Assembly: GCA_010909165.1 (NCBI GenBank)
Contig: MU008151.1
Span: forward strand, 558,001-622,000
Reading direction: 5' to 3'
DNA from: Anthoceros angustus
Lineage: Eukaryota; Streptophyta; Anthocerotopsida; Anthocerotales; Anthocerotaceae
DNA length: 64,000 bases
The notes under the pieces were generated by a model, which saw nothing but the letters and a program-made list of their open reading frames with translations, was not told the origin of the DNA and made no database searches. Each line of letters starts with the position of its first letter. The stretch's first letter is position 1. Positions 36,050-46,073 of this stretch are shown piece by piece. The translations under genes were made by a program, and so were the position numbers.

Positions 36050-36900
36050 TAGGCCTTCTCTATATCCCCGTGATCTATGCAGGCATTCGACAAAGCCGTC
36101 AAGCCCACAACATTACTTTGGCCCTCACACATGATACGAGCATGTTCTCGGCCTCATCTGAAATCGCGTGCACGCCCAGGAAGATGAATTATGCAATTGT
36201 AATAGTCAGTAGTAGGTTTGATGCCATGCTGTTCAGGTGTCGAATCAAAGTGCTTGCGACCCTCATCCACCAGCCCCTCATGCTACTAGAAGGCAAGGAA
36301 AAGTTGCATCATAAGGGTCCATACTGGCAACTAACACCTCCTCAAAACAAGCTAGTGGCCTTCATCACGAGCACCATACTCATATACCAGGGCATTCCAT
36401 GTCCCCACATCCTTTGTGGCCAAGCAGTCAAAAACCCGGCGTGCAGACTCCAGTCTGCCACATTTTGCGAATGTCCCCCAGGAAGTTGCCCAACACTACA
36501 TCATCCACCAGTCCTCTTTCGACAATCAGTGAGAGCAGCTGCTTGCCTTTCTGTTAGGCACCAGTACTTGCACAGGCCTTCAGAAGGCAAGCAAATATAA
36601 CGTAAATGAGGCCCTCTTCCCCATTTGTCCATATACAACCAGCGCTTCATGTCCGAGCCCATGCTGGATGACATTCTTTGTGGCCATGCTGTTGAAAACC
36701 CAACGTGCACCTTTCGGTATCCACCAGGCAGTTGCACTACATCATCCAGCAGTCCTCATTCGACAATCAGTGAGTACAGCTGACTGACCTTGACAACTTG
36801 CACAGGCCTTCAGAAGGCAAACAGAAGTAACATGGATAGCCAAAGGCAGGCATTCGTCCATACACGACAACCGCCTCATGTCCGAGCCCTTGCTGAGCAC
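36050..36900 (-). pseudogene. Degenerate PPR-DYW family fragment
   Basis: Minus-strand sequence similar to the E-region and late PLS triplets of copies 1 and 2 (for instance the sequences coding CFEEML, HFDS and GRQLHS) but riddled with indels and substitutions, so that no reading frame lasts. It has no intact PDF or DYW part. It appears to be the oldest decayed member of the cluster. Confidence 0.6.
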
Positions 36901-36927
36901 TGGCTATGTCTTGCTTTTTCTCACGGT

Positions 36928-37765
36928 CGGCCCTTACAACTGCAACAACCATCAGCGAATCGATTCACACGGTACCCATCTCTTGAAACAATGTCTCTCT
37001 GTTCGAGCTCCGTCGAACTGTGGCCTTCATGCTGTCGAAAACCTGGCGTGCATCTCTCAGTTCACCACATTTTGCATACCCAGATATCAGGGCATTCCAT
37101 GTCACAACATCCTTTGTAGGAATGCTGTCAAAAACCTGGCGTGCATCTTTCAGTTCGCCACAATTTGCATACATGTCCACCAGGCAGTTGCCAACAAACA
37201 GGTTAATAGGAATGCCAGTGTGCAACACATCACCGTGCACTTTTCTGCCAAATTCCAAGTCGGCCGCCAATGCACAAGCTTGAAGGCAGCTACACAGACG
37301 TGACTACTCGCTTTCACTCCTGACCTACGCATCTCATGGTACAATCGTATGGCCTCATTCGCTTTCCCCCGTTTAGCATGTGCAGAGACGATGGAAGACC
37401 ACGTGAAAACATCTGGTCTGTTTATCGTGGTGCACACATCCATGGCCTCCTCTAACCTCCCTCCCCACTGCTGCACTTGGAAGCTTGGTAGTTTACCGGG
37501 GACTGAAGCCCTGAAGTGAGGTAAGCGGGAGGTCCGGTTGCCATATAGCGGACATCGTTCAGGGACCGCTGTCGACAAATGAGGTGAACACCAGACTCTG
37601 GAAGGCTGCCCAGGTACCGTGCATGAGCACACCAACCTGAAGGATCGTGCAAACGTTGTCTTTCCGGCATCCCAGAAGACATAAGTGATAGGATTCGCAG
37701 TGTGCAATGGCACGTATGCTTCGATCACGATGTGTAAGGCCTCCGTGCCAGAAAGAGACATCCAT
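36928..37765 (-). pseudogene. Mini-copy A: DYW tail joined to N-terminal PPR part
   Basis: The minus strand shows remains of the N-terminal region (GGRLEEAMDVCTTINRPDVF, SSIVSAHAKRGKANEAIRLY) and one PPR unit ([38 protein letters not shown]), then passes abruptly into the last ~35 codons of the DYW tail near 37015. Most PLS triplets and the deaminase core are missing. The upstream flank differs from that of the other copies. Frames are broken. Confidence 0.65.
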
Positions 37766-37817
37766 ACTTGTCTAACTATCTCTGTTACTACTGCCTAGTT
37801 CTTCATTATTCTCAAGG

Positions 37818-38640
37818 TCGGCCCTTACAACTGCAACAACCATTTGCGAATCGATGCACACGGTACCCATCCCTTGAAACAATGTCTCTCTGTTCGAGCT
37901 CCGTCGAACTGTGGCCTTCATGCTGTCGAAAACCTGGCGTGCATCTCTCAGTTCACCATTTTGCATACCCAGATATCAGGCATTCCATGTCACAACATCC
38001 TTTGTAGGAATGCTGTCAAAAACCTGGCGTGCATCTTTCAGTTCGCCACAATTTGCATACATGTCCACCAGGCAGTTGCCAACAAACAGGTTAATAGGAA
38101 TGCCACTGTGCAACACATCACCGTGCACTTTTCTGCCAAATTCCAAGTCGGCCGCCAATGCACAAGCTTGAAGCAGCTCACAGAGTGACTACTCGCTTTC
38201 ACTCCTGACCTACGCATCTCATGGTACAATCATGGCCTCATTCGCTTTCCCCCGTTTAGCATGTGCAGAGACGATGGAAGACCACGTGAAAACATCTGGT
38301 CTGTTTATCGTGGTGCACATCCATGGCCTCCTCTAACCTCCTCTAACCTCCCTCCCACTGCTGCACTTGGAAGCTTGGTAGTTTACCGGGACTGAAGCCT
38401 GAAGTGAGGTAAGCTCAGTTCCATATGCGGACATCGTTCAGGGACCGCTGTCGACAAATGAGGTGAACACCAGACTCAGGCTGCCCAGGTACCGTGCATG
38501 AGCACCAACCTGAAGGATCGTGCAAACGTTGTCTTTCCGGCATCCCAGAAGACATAAGTGATAGGATTCGCAGTGTGCAATGGCACGTATGCTTCGATCA
38601 CGATGTGTAAGGCCTCCGTGCCAGAAAGAGACATCCATAC
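37818..38640 (-). pseudogene. Mini-copy B, tandem duplicate of mini-copy A
   Basis: Nearly identical to 36928-37765 at an offset of about 890 bp, with the same internal fusion point, but with extra small deletions of one to a few bases scattered along it (for example 'ccatcccttgaaac' is kept while several 1-4 base tracts are lost in the coding part). It abuts long copy 2. Confidence 0.7.
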
Positions 38641-38684
38641 TTGTCTAACTATCTCTGTTACTACTGCCTAGTTCTTCATTATTC

Positions 38685-41583
38685 TCAAGGTCGGCCCTTA
38701 CAACTGCAACAACCATTTGCGAATCGATGCACACGGTACGCATCCCTTACAACAATGTCTCTCTGTTCAAGCCTTGACATGATCTCCGTGGAACTGTGGC
38801 AGTCACTGCACATGCGTAGATTCTTCGTTACCACCAGAGGTGTCCCACTCGGAGTGTTCAAAAGCCCAAACGCTAGAGCAAGTTTCTCAGCATGCCCACA
38901 AAGCATATCTTCCTTTTCCTTCTCACTTAGTGGCTTCAGCACCAATTTTGTGTGAGGTACGTGGCCTCCTTCCTGCTTCAGACGTGCATTCGTGCTCTCT
39001 ACCTTTGAGGCAATATCATCTCTCCTTTCTCCTACAGCAAATGTATGTACCTGCTCCTTCACCTCAATGCTCGCCATTGCAGGCTTCTTGTTAGCTCCTG
39101 CTACCAGTCTCTGCGTCTCAATCCTGTTTACATCGGTCCATCTACCTGCATCTGCATAGGCATTAGCCATGAGAACATAGGCAGAAGCCCGCTGAGGGTC
39201 CAGCCTAACAATGCTTTCAAAACACCACATCGCCCTCTTGATATCCCCGTGACTTTTGCAGGCAGTCAACAAAGACGTCAAGCCCACAAGATTACATTGG
39301 CCTTCGCATGATAACAGCATATTCTCAGCCTCATCTAAATGGCCTGCACGCCCAAGAAGATCGATCATGCAATTGTAATGCTCAGTAGTAGGATTGATGC
39401 CATGCTGTTCAGCCATGGAATCAAAGAACATGCGACCCTCATCCACCAGTCCCTCATGACTGCATGCTACGAGAAGGCAAGAAAACGTTGCGTCATTAGG
39501 CTGAATTTCGGCAACTAACATCTGCTCAAAACAAGCTAGTGCCTTGGGACCTTCATCACAAGCGCCATACCCAGATATCAGGGCATTCCATGTCACCACA
39601 TCCTTTGTGGCCAAGCTGTCAAAAACCCGACGTGCAACATCGAGTTTGCCACATTTTGCGTACATGTCCACCAGGCAATTGCCCAACACTATGTTATCCA
39701 GGAGTCCTCTTTCGACAATCAGTGAGTGCAGTTGCCTGCCCTTCTGTAAGGCACCAGTGCTTGCACAGGCTTTCAGAAGGCAAGCAAAAATAACATCGTC
39801 AGCCAAAATCAGGCCCTCCTGCTCCATTTGTCCATACACAAGCGCCTCTGGCCGAGTCCTTGCTGTGCATACCCAGCAATCAGGGCATTCCATGTCACCA
39901 CATCCTTTGTGGCCAAGCTGTCAAAAACCTGGCGTGCATCTTCCAGTTCACCACATTTTGCATACATGTCCACCAGGCAGTGCCCACGTCATCCAGGAGT
40001 CCTCTTTCGACAATCAGTGAGTGCAGTTGCCTGCCCTTCTGTAAGGCACCAGTGCTTGCACAGGCTTTCAGAAGGCAAGCAAAAGTAACATCGTTAGCAA
40101 AAATCAGGCCCTCCTGCTCCATTTGGTCATACACCACAAGCGCCTCATGTCCGAGCCCTTGCTGTGCATACCCAGCTATCAGGGCATTCCATGACACCAC
40201 ATCCTTTGAGGCCAAGCTTTCAAACACCTGGCGTGCAACTTCCAGTTCACCACATTTCGCATACATGTCCACCAGGCAGTTGCCCAACACTACGTCATCC
40301 ATCAGTCCTCTTTCGACAATCTGTGAGTGCAGCTGCCTGCCCTGCTGTAAGGCACCAGTGCTCGCACAGGCATTCAGAAGGCAAGCAAATGTAACATCGT
40401 TAGCCAAAAGCAGGCCCTCCTGCTCCATTTGTTCATACACAAGAAGCGCCTCATGTCCAAGCCCTTGCTGGGCATACCCAGCAATCAGGGTCGTCCATGT
40501 CACCACATTCTTTGAGGCCAAGCTATCAAAAACCTGGCGTGCATCTCTCAATTCGCCACATTTTGCATACATGTCCACCAGGCATGTGCCAACAAACAAG
40601 TTAGTAGGAATGCCACTGTGCAACACATCACAGTGCACTTTCCTGCCAGATTCCAAGTCTGCCGCCAATGCACAAGCTTGAAGTGCAGCTACAAAGACGT
40701 GAGCATCCCCCTTCACTCCTGACCTACGCATCTCATGGTACAATTGTATGGCCTCATTCGGTTTCCCCTGTTTAGCATGTGCAGAGATGATGGAAGACCA
40801 CGTGAAAACATCTGGTCTGCCTATCCTGGTGAACACATCCATGGCCTCCTCTAACCTACCTCCACATGCATACATGCGCAAGATATGGTTCCGCACGTAT
40901 GCATTCGACTCGTACCCAAGTTTGACACTGAGATTGTGAACTCGCCCCCCCACAACCAGGTCCTTCTTAGCTGTACACAGTTTTAGCACAGTGCAAAACA
41001 GAGACTGAGGAACAGCATAGTCTGTCTGCGCCAGAGATTCCAGGGCTCCAACGGCCTCACCAAGCTTCCCCTGTTGACATAACATGCTCACGGTTCCAGC
41101 CGTTACGAAGCACATTTCCGATCTTGCACGCCCGCCAGGTTCAGGGTTACTCGGAGAGCTCGAGTTGGAAGGAGAGGCACCATGACCCATCTGCATATCC
41201 AAGGAAACGAGCTGCCCATCAACCCAAGCTGGTTTGAACGTGTTGTTTAACCACAGCACCTCGCCGGACCCCTTACGTCGGAAATCAGGCGAACGGGAGC
41301 TCTTCTTATCTCGTCTGTTGTCCCACCACAGGGTAGGTTCCAGAAAAAATTGTTCCCACAGGTGCTCCTGCTCCTGGCCGCGACCATCACTGCAAAACTC
41401 GTCCCCACCCACAGATCGTGTCGTAAGTGGAAGTGCTGGGCTCCTTACACAGCTGCACCTGGAGGCTTTGTTTGCCAGGGGTTGACTCCACAAGATGAGG
41501 TGAGTGGGAGCCCCTCGTAGATTCCCTATACACACACCAAATTGTTGGGTCCACAACGGGTGTGGTTCCCGAATTGTGGCCAT
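38685..41583 (-). pseudogene. Long copy 2 of the PDF-PPR-DYW:KP-like family (best preserved, frameshifts in one triplet)
   Basis: The N-terminal frame (41583-39895, 562 codons) starts MATIREPHPLW and contains the PDF motif at residues 74-124 (LWEQFFLEPTLWWDN, SPDFRRKGSGEVLWLNN, KPAWVDGQL). Next come a Ser/Pro linker, N-terminal PPRs and PLS triplets. The C-terminal frame (38685-39893) carries further triplets, the E region (EHYNCMIDLLGRAGHLDEAE), a KKPAMASIEV block where canonical proteins have a PG box, HAEKLALAFG, CSDCH and the terminal CCSCKGRP. The two are separated by one triplet disturbed by a deletion of about 14 bases near 39980 and losses near 39850. By family, an organelle RNA-editing factor; the fused PDF motif is known from OSB proteins. 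Possibly intact in reality if the indels are assembly errors. Confidence 0.85.
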
Positions 41584-43290
41584 CGTTCAGGCATCGCTGT
41601 TGGAAGTTGAGGCTAAAAACTGGCTTCTGGCAAGATGGCCGGTTACTTCGCATGACCACACCACCCCGAAGGATGGTGTAGACTAAAAACCTTGAAAAGG
41701 GGTAGGTACGCTAGTTTCGAAGTTTCGAACAGCAGATATGCTAAGCACATCTGCGAGAAAGAGAGATTCATTCGATTCGGACCATCTCCCTTATGACGGA
41801 GAGGTGGATCAGTGTTCATAACCATCCTGGTCCCTGTCCCAGTTTGGACAGTTTCTTCGAATGTGCGGCGGGACCTGGCGCGTCGCTAGAGTTCGCCTTC
41901 CCTCTTGCTGAGGGAAGGGAGTAGGTTCCGCCTTCCCTTAGCAAGAGGGAAGAGTGTAGGTTCCTGGCTTCTGCCCTACAAGGATAGTAACAGCTTCTTT
42001 TTCTACCATGATGAGGTTTTGCATGGGTCTGGTCCAATCACTAACATATTCTCTTTTGGCTTGCTTGCTGTTGTGGGGCCTCCATCAACGACCCTATGGC
42101 CCACGGAGCACGTTGTCCAATGGGTGGGCAGCGTATTGCTATAGGCGACTGAGACGTCATATTCTCGATGCCTTCATGAACGATCCTATGGCCCACAGAG
42201 CACGTTGTCCAATGGGTGGGCAGCGTATTGCTACACGCGACTGAGACGTCATGTTCTCGATGCCCAATAAGACCGGTTTCTTCTCTTTCAAGGAGCGGCA
42301 ATGTACTATGCTCTATGGCGCCTCTAACAGAGCTGGCCTTTTGTTGACGCATGGGACTCGGTTGACATAGGGGACTCGGACGTCTTGGTTGCGGACGTGG
42401 TTATCACTAACCCAACCAGAGATTTTGTTAGCGATAGGTTGGGCAGCGGAAGGGAGTGCAACTAAGAAAAATTACAAGTACAGGCCCATGCACTAAGGTC
42501 ACATTTTCATCCCCTTGCCATTGAAACCCATTCCGGGATTTCTAGAAGATTGGGGGAACAAACATAAGTCAAGGTGTAGTTGTAGCGCAATATGGAAGCG
42601 CATCTGTTTTGGGTAGAGAGGGTCAAGTAAGATTTTTTTTCTCATTTCATCAAGGAGTGCACAAGGGACTACCACAACGACAGGGATGGGGTTGGTGTTT
42701 CCATCACCATCTTTAGAACAATCACGAGTACTAGAGACATCAGCGGGCACTAGTGGTAAGTAGACCTTCTTGGGGCGGTTGGGGTTTATAGGGTAGATTG
42801 GTGGGGGGCACGCCCCCGGCCTGGTGCCCCGTCGTGGGTCGTGGGGTCATCGTTTTTTCACCTCAGAGCAGATGGCCCAATTCATCGAATAAATGACCAC
42901 TTTCACCTCAGGGTAGATGATCCCTTTCACTTCAAGGTAGATGACCCCTTTCACCTCGAGGTAGATAGGATTTTCCATCTCATTCTTTTTATTAAGTCTC
43001 CACAAGGTAGATAGGATTTTCCATCTCATTCTTTTTACGAAGTCTCCACATTACTCGTGTTTGGACAGCGATGGAGTTAAGCAAGCACATTCACACCCAA
43101 GACAAAAGCTGTTCACTGGTTGACCACAGAGATTCATTCGTCTCTGACCATCTCTTATGATGAGAGGTGGATCAGTGTTAACCATCCATGTCCATGTCCC
43201 AGCGATGGAGTACAATCACCCAGAAGACATAAACAATGTTCTCTGGCCTATACGCTTGAGCAGTTCTTCATTATTCTCACGGTCGCCCTT
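41584..43290. repeat. Cluster spacer, first copy of a segmental duplication
   Basis: No gene seen. The 5' flank of long copy 2 runs to about 41820. It is followed by a 13-bp inverted repeat ('cttccctcttgct' at 41897-41909, complement at 41940-41952), a tandem duplication of about 92 bp (starts 42093 and 42185, 'cctatggcccac'), and the 'gtagatgacc'/'ttttccatctcattc' repeat (42845-43045, minus). The same order recurs at 44300-46070, so a multi-kb segment including a mini-copy was duplicated. Confidence 0.7.
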
Positions 43291-43299
43291 ACAACTGCA

Positions 43300-44262
43300 A
43301 CAACCAGCTGCGAATCGATGCACACGGTACCCATCCCTTACAACAATGTCTCTGTTCAAGCCTTGACATGATCTCCGTGGAACTGTGGCAGTCACTGCAC
43401 ATGCGTAGATTCTTCGTTACCACCAGAGGTGTCCCACTCAGTGTTCAAGAGACCAAACGCCAGAGCTAGCTTCTCAGCATGCCCACAAAGCACATCTTCC
43501 TTTTCCTTCTCACACAGTGGCTTCAACACCAACTTTGTGTGAGGTACGTGGCCTCCTCTAGCCTACCTCCACATGCATACATGCGCAAGATATGGTTCCC
43601 AAGTATGCATTCGACTCGTACCCAAGTTTGACAGTGAGATCATGAACTCGCCCCACAACCAAATCCTTCTTAGCTGTACACAGTTTTAGCACAGTAAAAC
43701 AGAGACTGAGAATAGCAGAGTCTGTCTGCGCCAGAGATTCCAGGGCTCCAACGGCCTCAGAAGCTTCCTGCTGACATAACATGCTCACGGTTCCAGCCGT
43801 TACGACGCCCATTTCCGATCCTGCACGCCTGCCAGGTTCAGGCTTATCCAGAGCTCGACTTGGAAGGAGAGGCACCATGACCATCTGCATATCCAAGGAA
43901 ACGAGCTGCTCATCAACCCAAGCTGGCTTGAACATGTTGTTTAACCACAGCACCTCGCCGGACCCCTTACGCCGGAAGTCAGGCGAACGGGAGCTCTTCT
44001 TATCTCGTCTGTTGTCCACCACATGGTAGGTCCAGAAAAATTGTTGCCACAAGTGCTCCTGCTCCTGGCGACCATCACTGAAAATCGTCCCCACCCACAG
44101 ATTCTCGGGTGGAAGTGCTGGGCTCCTTACACTGCTGCACCTGGAGGCTTTGTTGCCAGGGTTGACTCCACAAGATGAGGGAGCCCTCGTAGAATCCCTA
44201 TACACACACCAAATTGTTGGGTCCACAACGGTGTGGTTCCCATGTGGCCATCGTTCAGGCAT
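43300..44262 (-). pseudogene. Mini-copy C: PDF motif region fused directly to the DYW tail
   Basis: The minus strand starts MPERWPHGNHTVVDP (44262), keeps a damaged PDF motif (QEQEHLWQQFF, NRRDKKSSRSPDFRRK, EVLWLNNMFKPAWVDEQL) and the first PPR (KLCTAKKDLVVG), and then at 43553 jumps to the DYW domain (sequence coding VLCGHAEKLALAFG.. and the GRP end, 43300-43550). All PLS triplets and the E region are missing. The junction lies in 'tggcctcct', a 9-bp sequence present at both breakpoints in the long copies. Several 1-3 base deletions break the frame. Confidence 0.75.
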
Positions 44263-46073
44263 CGCTGTTGGAAGTTGAGGCTAAAACTGGCTTCTGGCAA
44301 GATGGCCGGTTACTTCGCATCACCACACCACCCCGAAGGATGGTGTAGACTAAAAACCTTGAAAAGGGGTAGGTACGCTAGTTTCGAAGTTTCGAACAGC
44401 AGATATGCTAAGCACATCTGCGAGAAGAGATTCATTCGTCTCTGACCATCTCCCATGACGGAGAGGTGGATCAGTGTTAACCATCCATGTCCATGTCCCA
44501 GCGATGGAGTACATCACCCAGAAGACATAAAACAATGTTCTCTGGCCTATACATGAGCAGTTCTTCATTATTCTCACGGTCGCCCTTACAACTGCAACAA
44601 CCATTTGCGAATCGATGCACACGGTACCCATCCCTTACAACAATGTCTCTCTGTTCAAGCCTTGACATGATCTCCGTGGAACTGTGGCAGTCACTGCACA
44701 TGCGTAGATTCTTCGTTACCACCAGAGGTGTCCCACTCAGTGTTCATAACCATCCTGGTCCCTGTCCCAGTTTGGACAGTTCTTCGAATGTGCGGCGGGA
44801 CCTGGCGCGTCGCTGAGTTACCTTCCCTCTTGCTGAGGGAAGGTAAATTCCGCCTTCCCAGCAAGAGGGAAGAGTGTAGGTTCCTGGCTTCTGCCCTACA
44901 AGGATAGTAACAGCTTCTTTTCTACCATGATGAGGTTTTGCATGGGTCTGGTCCAATCACTAACATATTCTCTTTTGGCTTGCTGTTGTGGGGCCTCCAT
45001 CAACGACCCTATGGCCCACAGACACGTTGTCCAATGGGTCACACCATCAACAGACGCCATATTCGATGCCTTCATGAGCGATCCTATGGCCCACAGACAC
45101 GTTGTCCAATGGGTGGGCAGATTTCTACCACTGCCAGGGGCGTCATGTTCTCGATGCCCAATAAGACCGGTTTCTTCTCTTTCAAGGAGCGGCAATGTAC
45201 TATGCTCTGTGCGCCTCTAGAGGAGGCTGGCCTTTTGTTGGCCTGGGACTCGGTTGACATAGGGACTGGGACGTCTTGGTTGACGTGGTTATCACTAACC
45301 CAACCGAGATTTTGTTAGCGATAGGTTGGGCGGAAGGAGTGCAACTGTTTGTCAGCCCATGCACAAGCACATTTCCTCTTGCCCATCCATTTGAAGATTT
45401 CTCCAAGGTGTATGAATGCATGAACACTGCTTTTAGAATCAGTGATCTCATTTCATCAAGGAGTGCACAAGGGACTACCACAACGACAGGGATGGGGTTG
45501 GTGTTTCCATCACCATCTTTAGAACAATCACGAGTACTAGAGACATCAGCGGGCACTAGTGGTAAGTAGACCTTCTTGGGGCGGTTGGGGTTTATAGGGT
45601 AGATTGGTGGGCACGCCCCGGCCTGGTGCCCGTCTCTCATCGTTTTTCACCTCAGAGCAGATGGCCCAATTCATCAGATAAATGACCACTTTCACCTCAG
45701 GGTAGATGATCCTTTCACTTCAAGGTAGATGACCCTTTCACCTCAGGTAGGATTTTCCATCTCATTCTTTTTATTAAGTCTCCACAAGGTAGATAGGATT
45801 TTCCATCTCATTCTTTTTACGAAGTCTCCACATTACTCGTGTTTGGACAGCGATGGAGTTAAGCAAGCACATTCACACCCAAGACAAAAAGCTATGTTCA
45901 CTGGCGTACACACTTGACCACAGAGATTCATTCGTCTCTGACCATCTCTCTTATGATGAGAGGTGGATCAGTGTTAGCCATCCATGTCCATGTCCCAGCG
46001 ATGGAGTACAATCACCCAGAAGACATAAAACAATGTTCTCTGGCCTATACGCTTGAGCAGTTCTTCATTATTC
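44263..46073. repeat. Second copy of the cluster spacer, with an extra DYW-tail fragment
   Basis: This is parallel to 41584-43290 but with many small deletions. At about 44575-44745 a fragment of the DYW tail (MCSDCHSSTEIMSRLEQR..CCSCKG, minus) is inserted and joins the spacer at the shared word 'agtgttca'. The 13-bp inverted repeat and the 'ttttccatctcattc' repeat (45640-45830) are retained. No intact gene. Confidence 0.7.
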
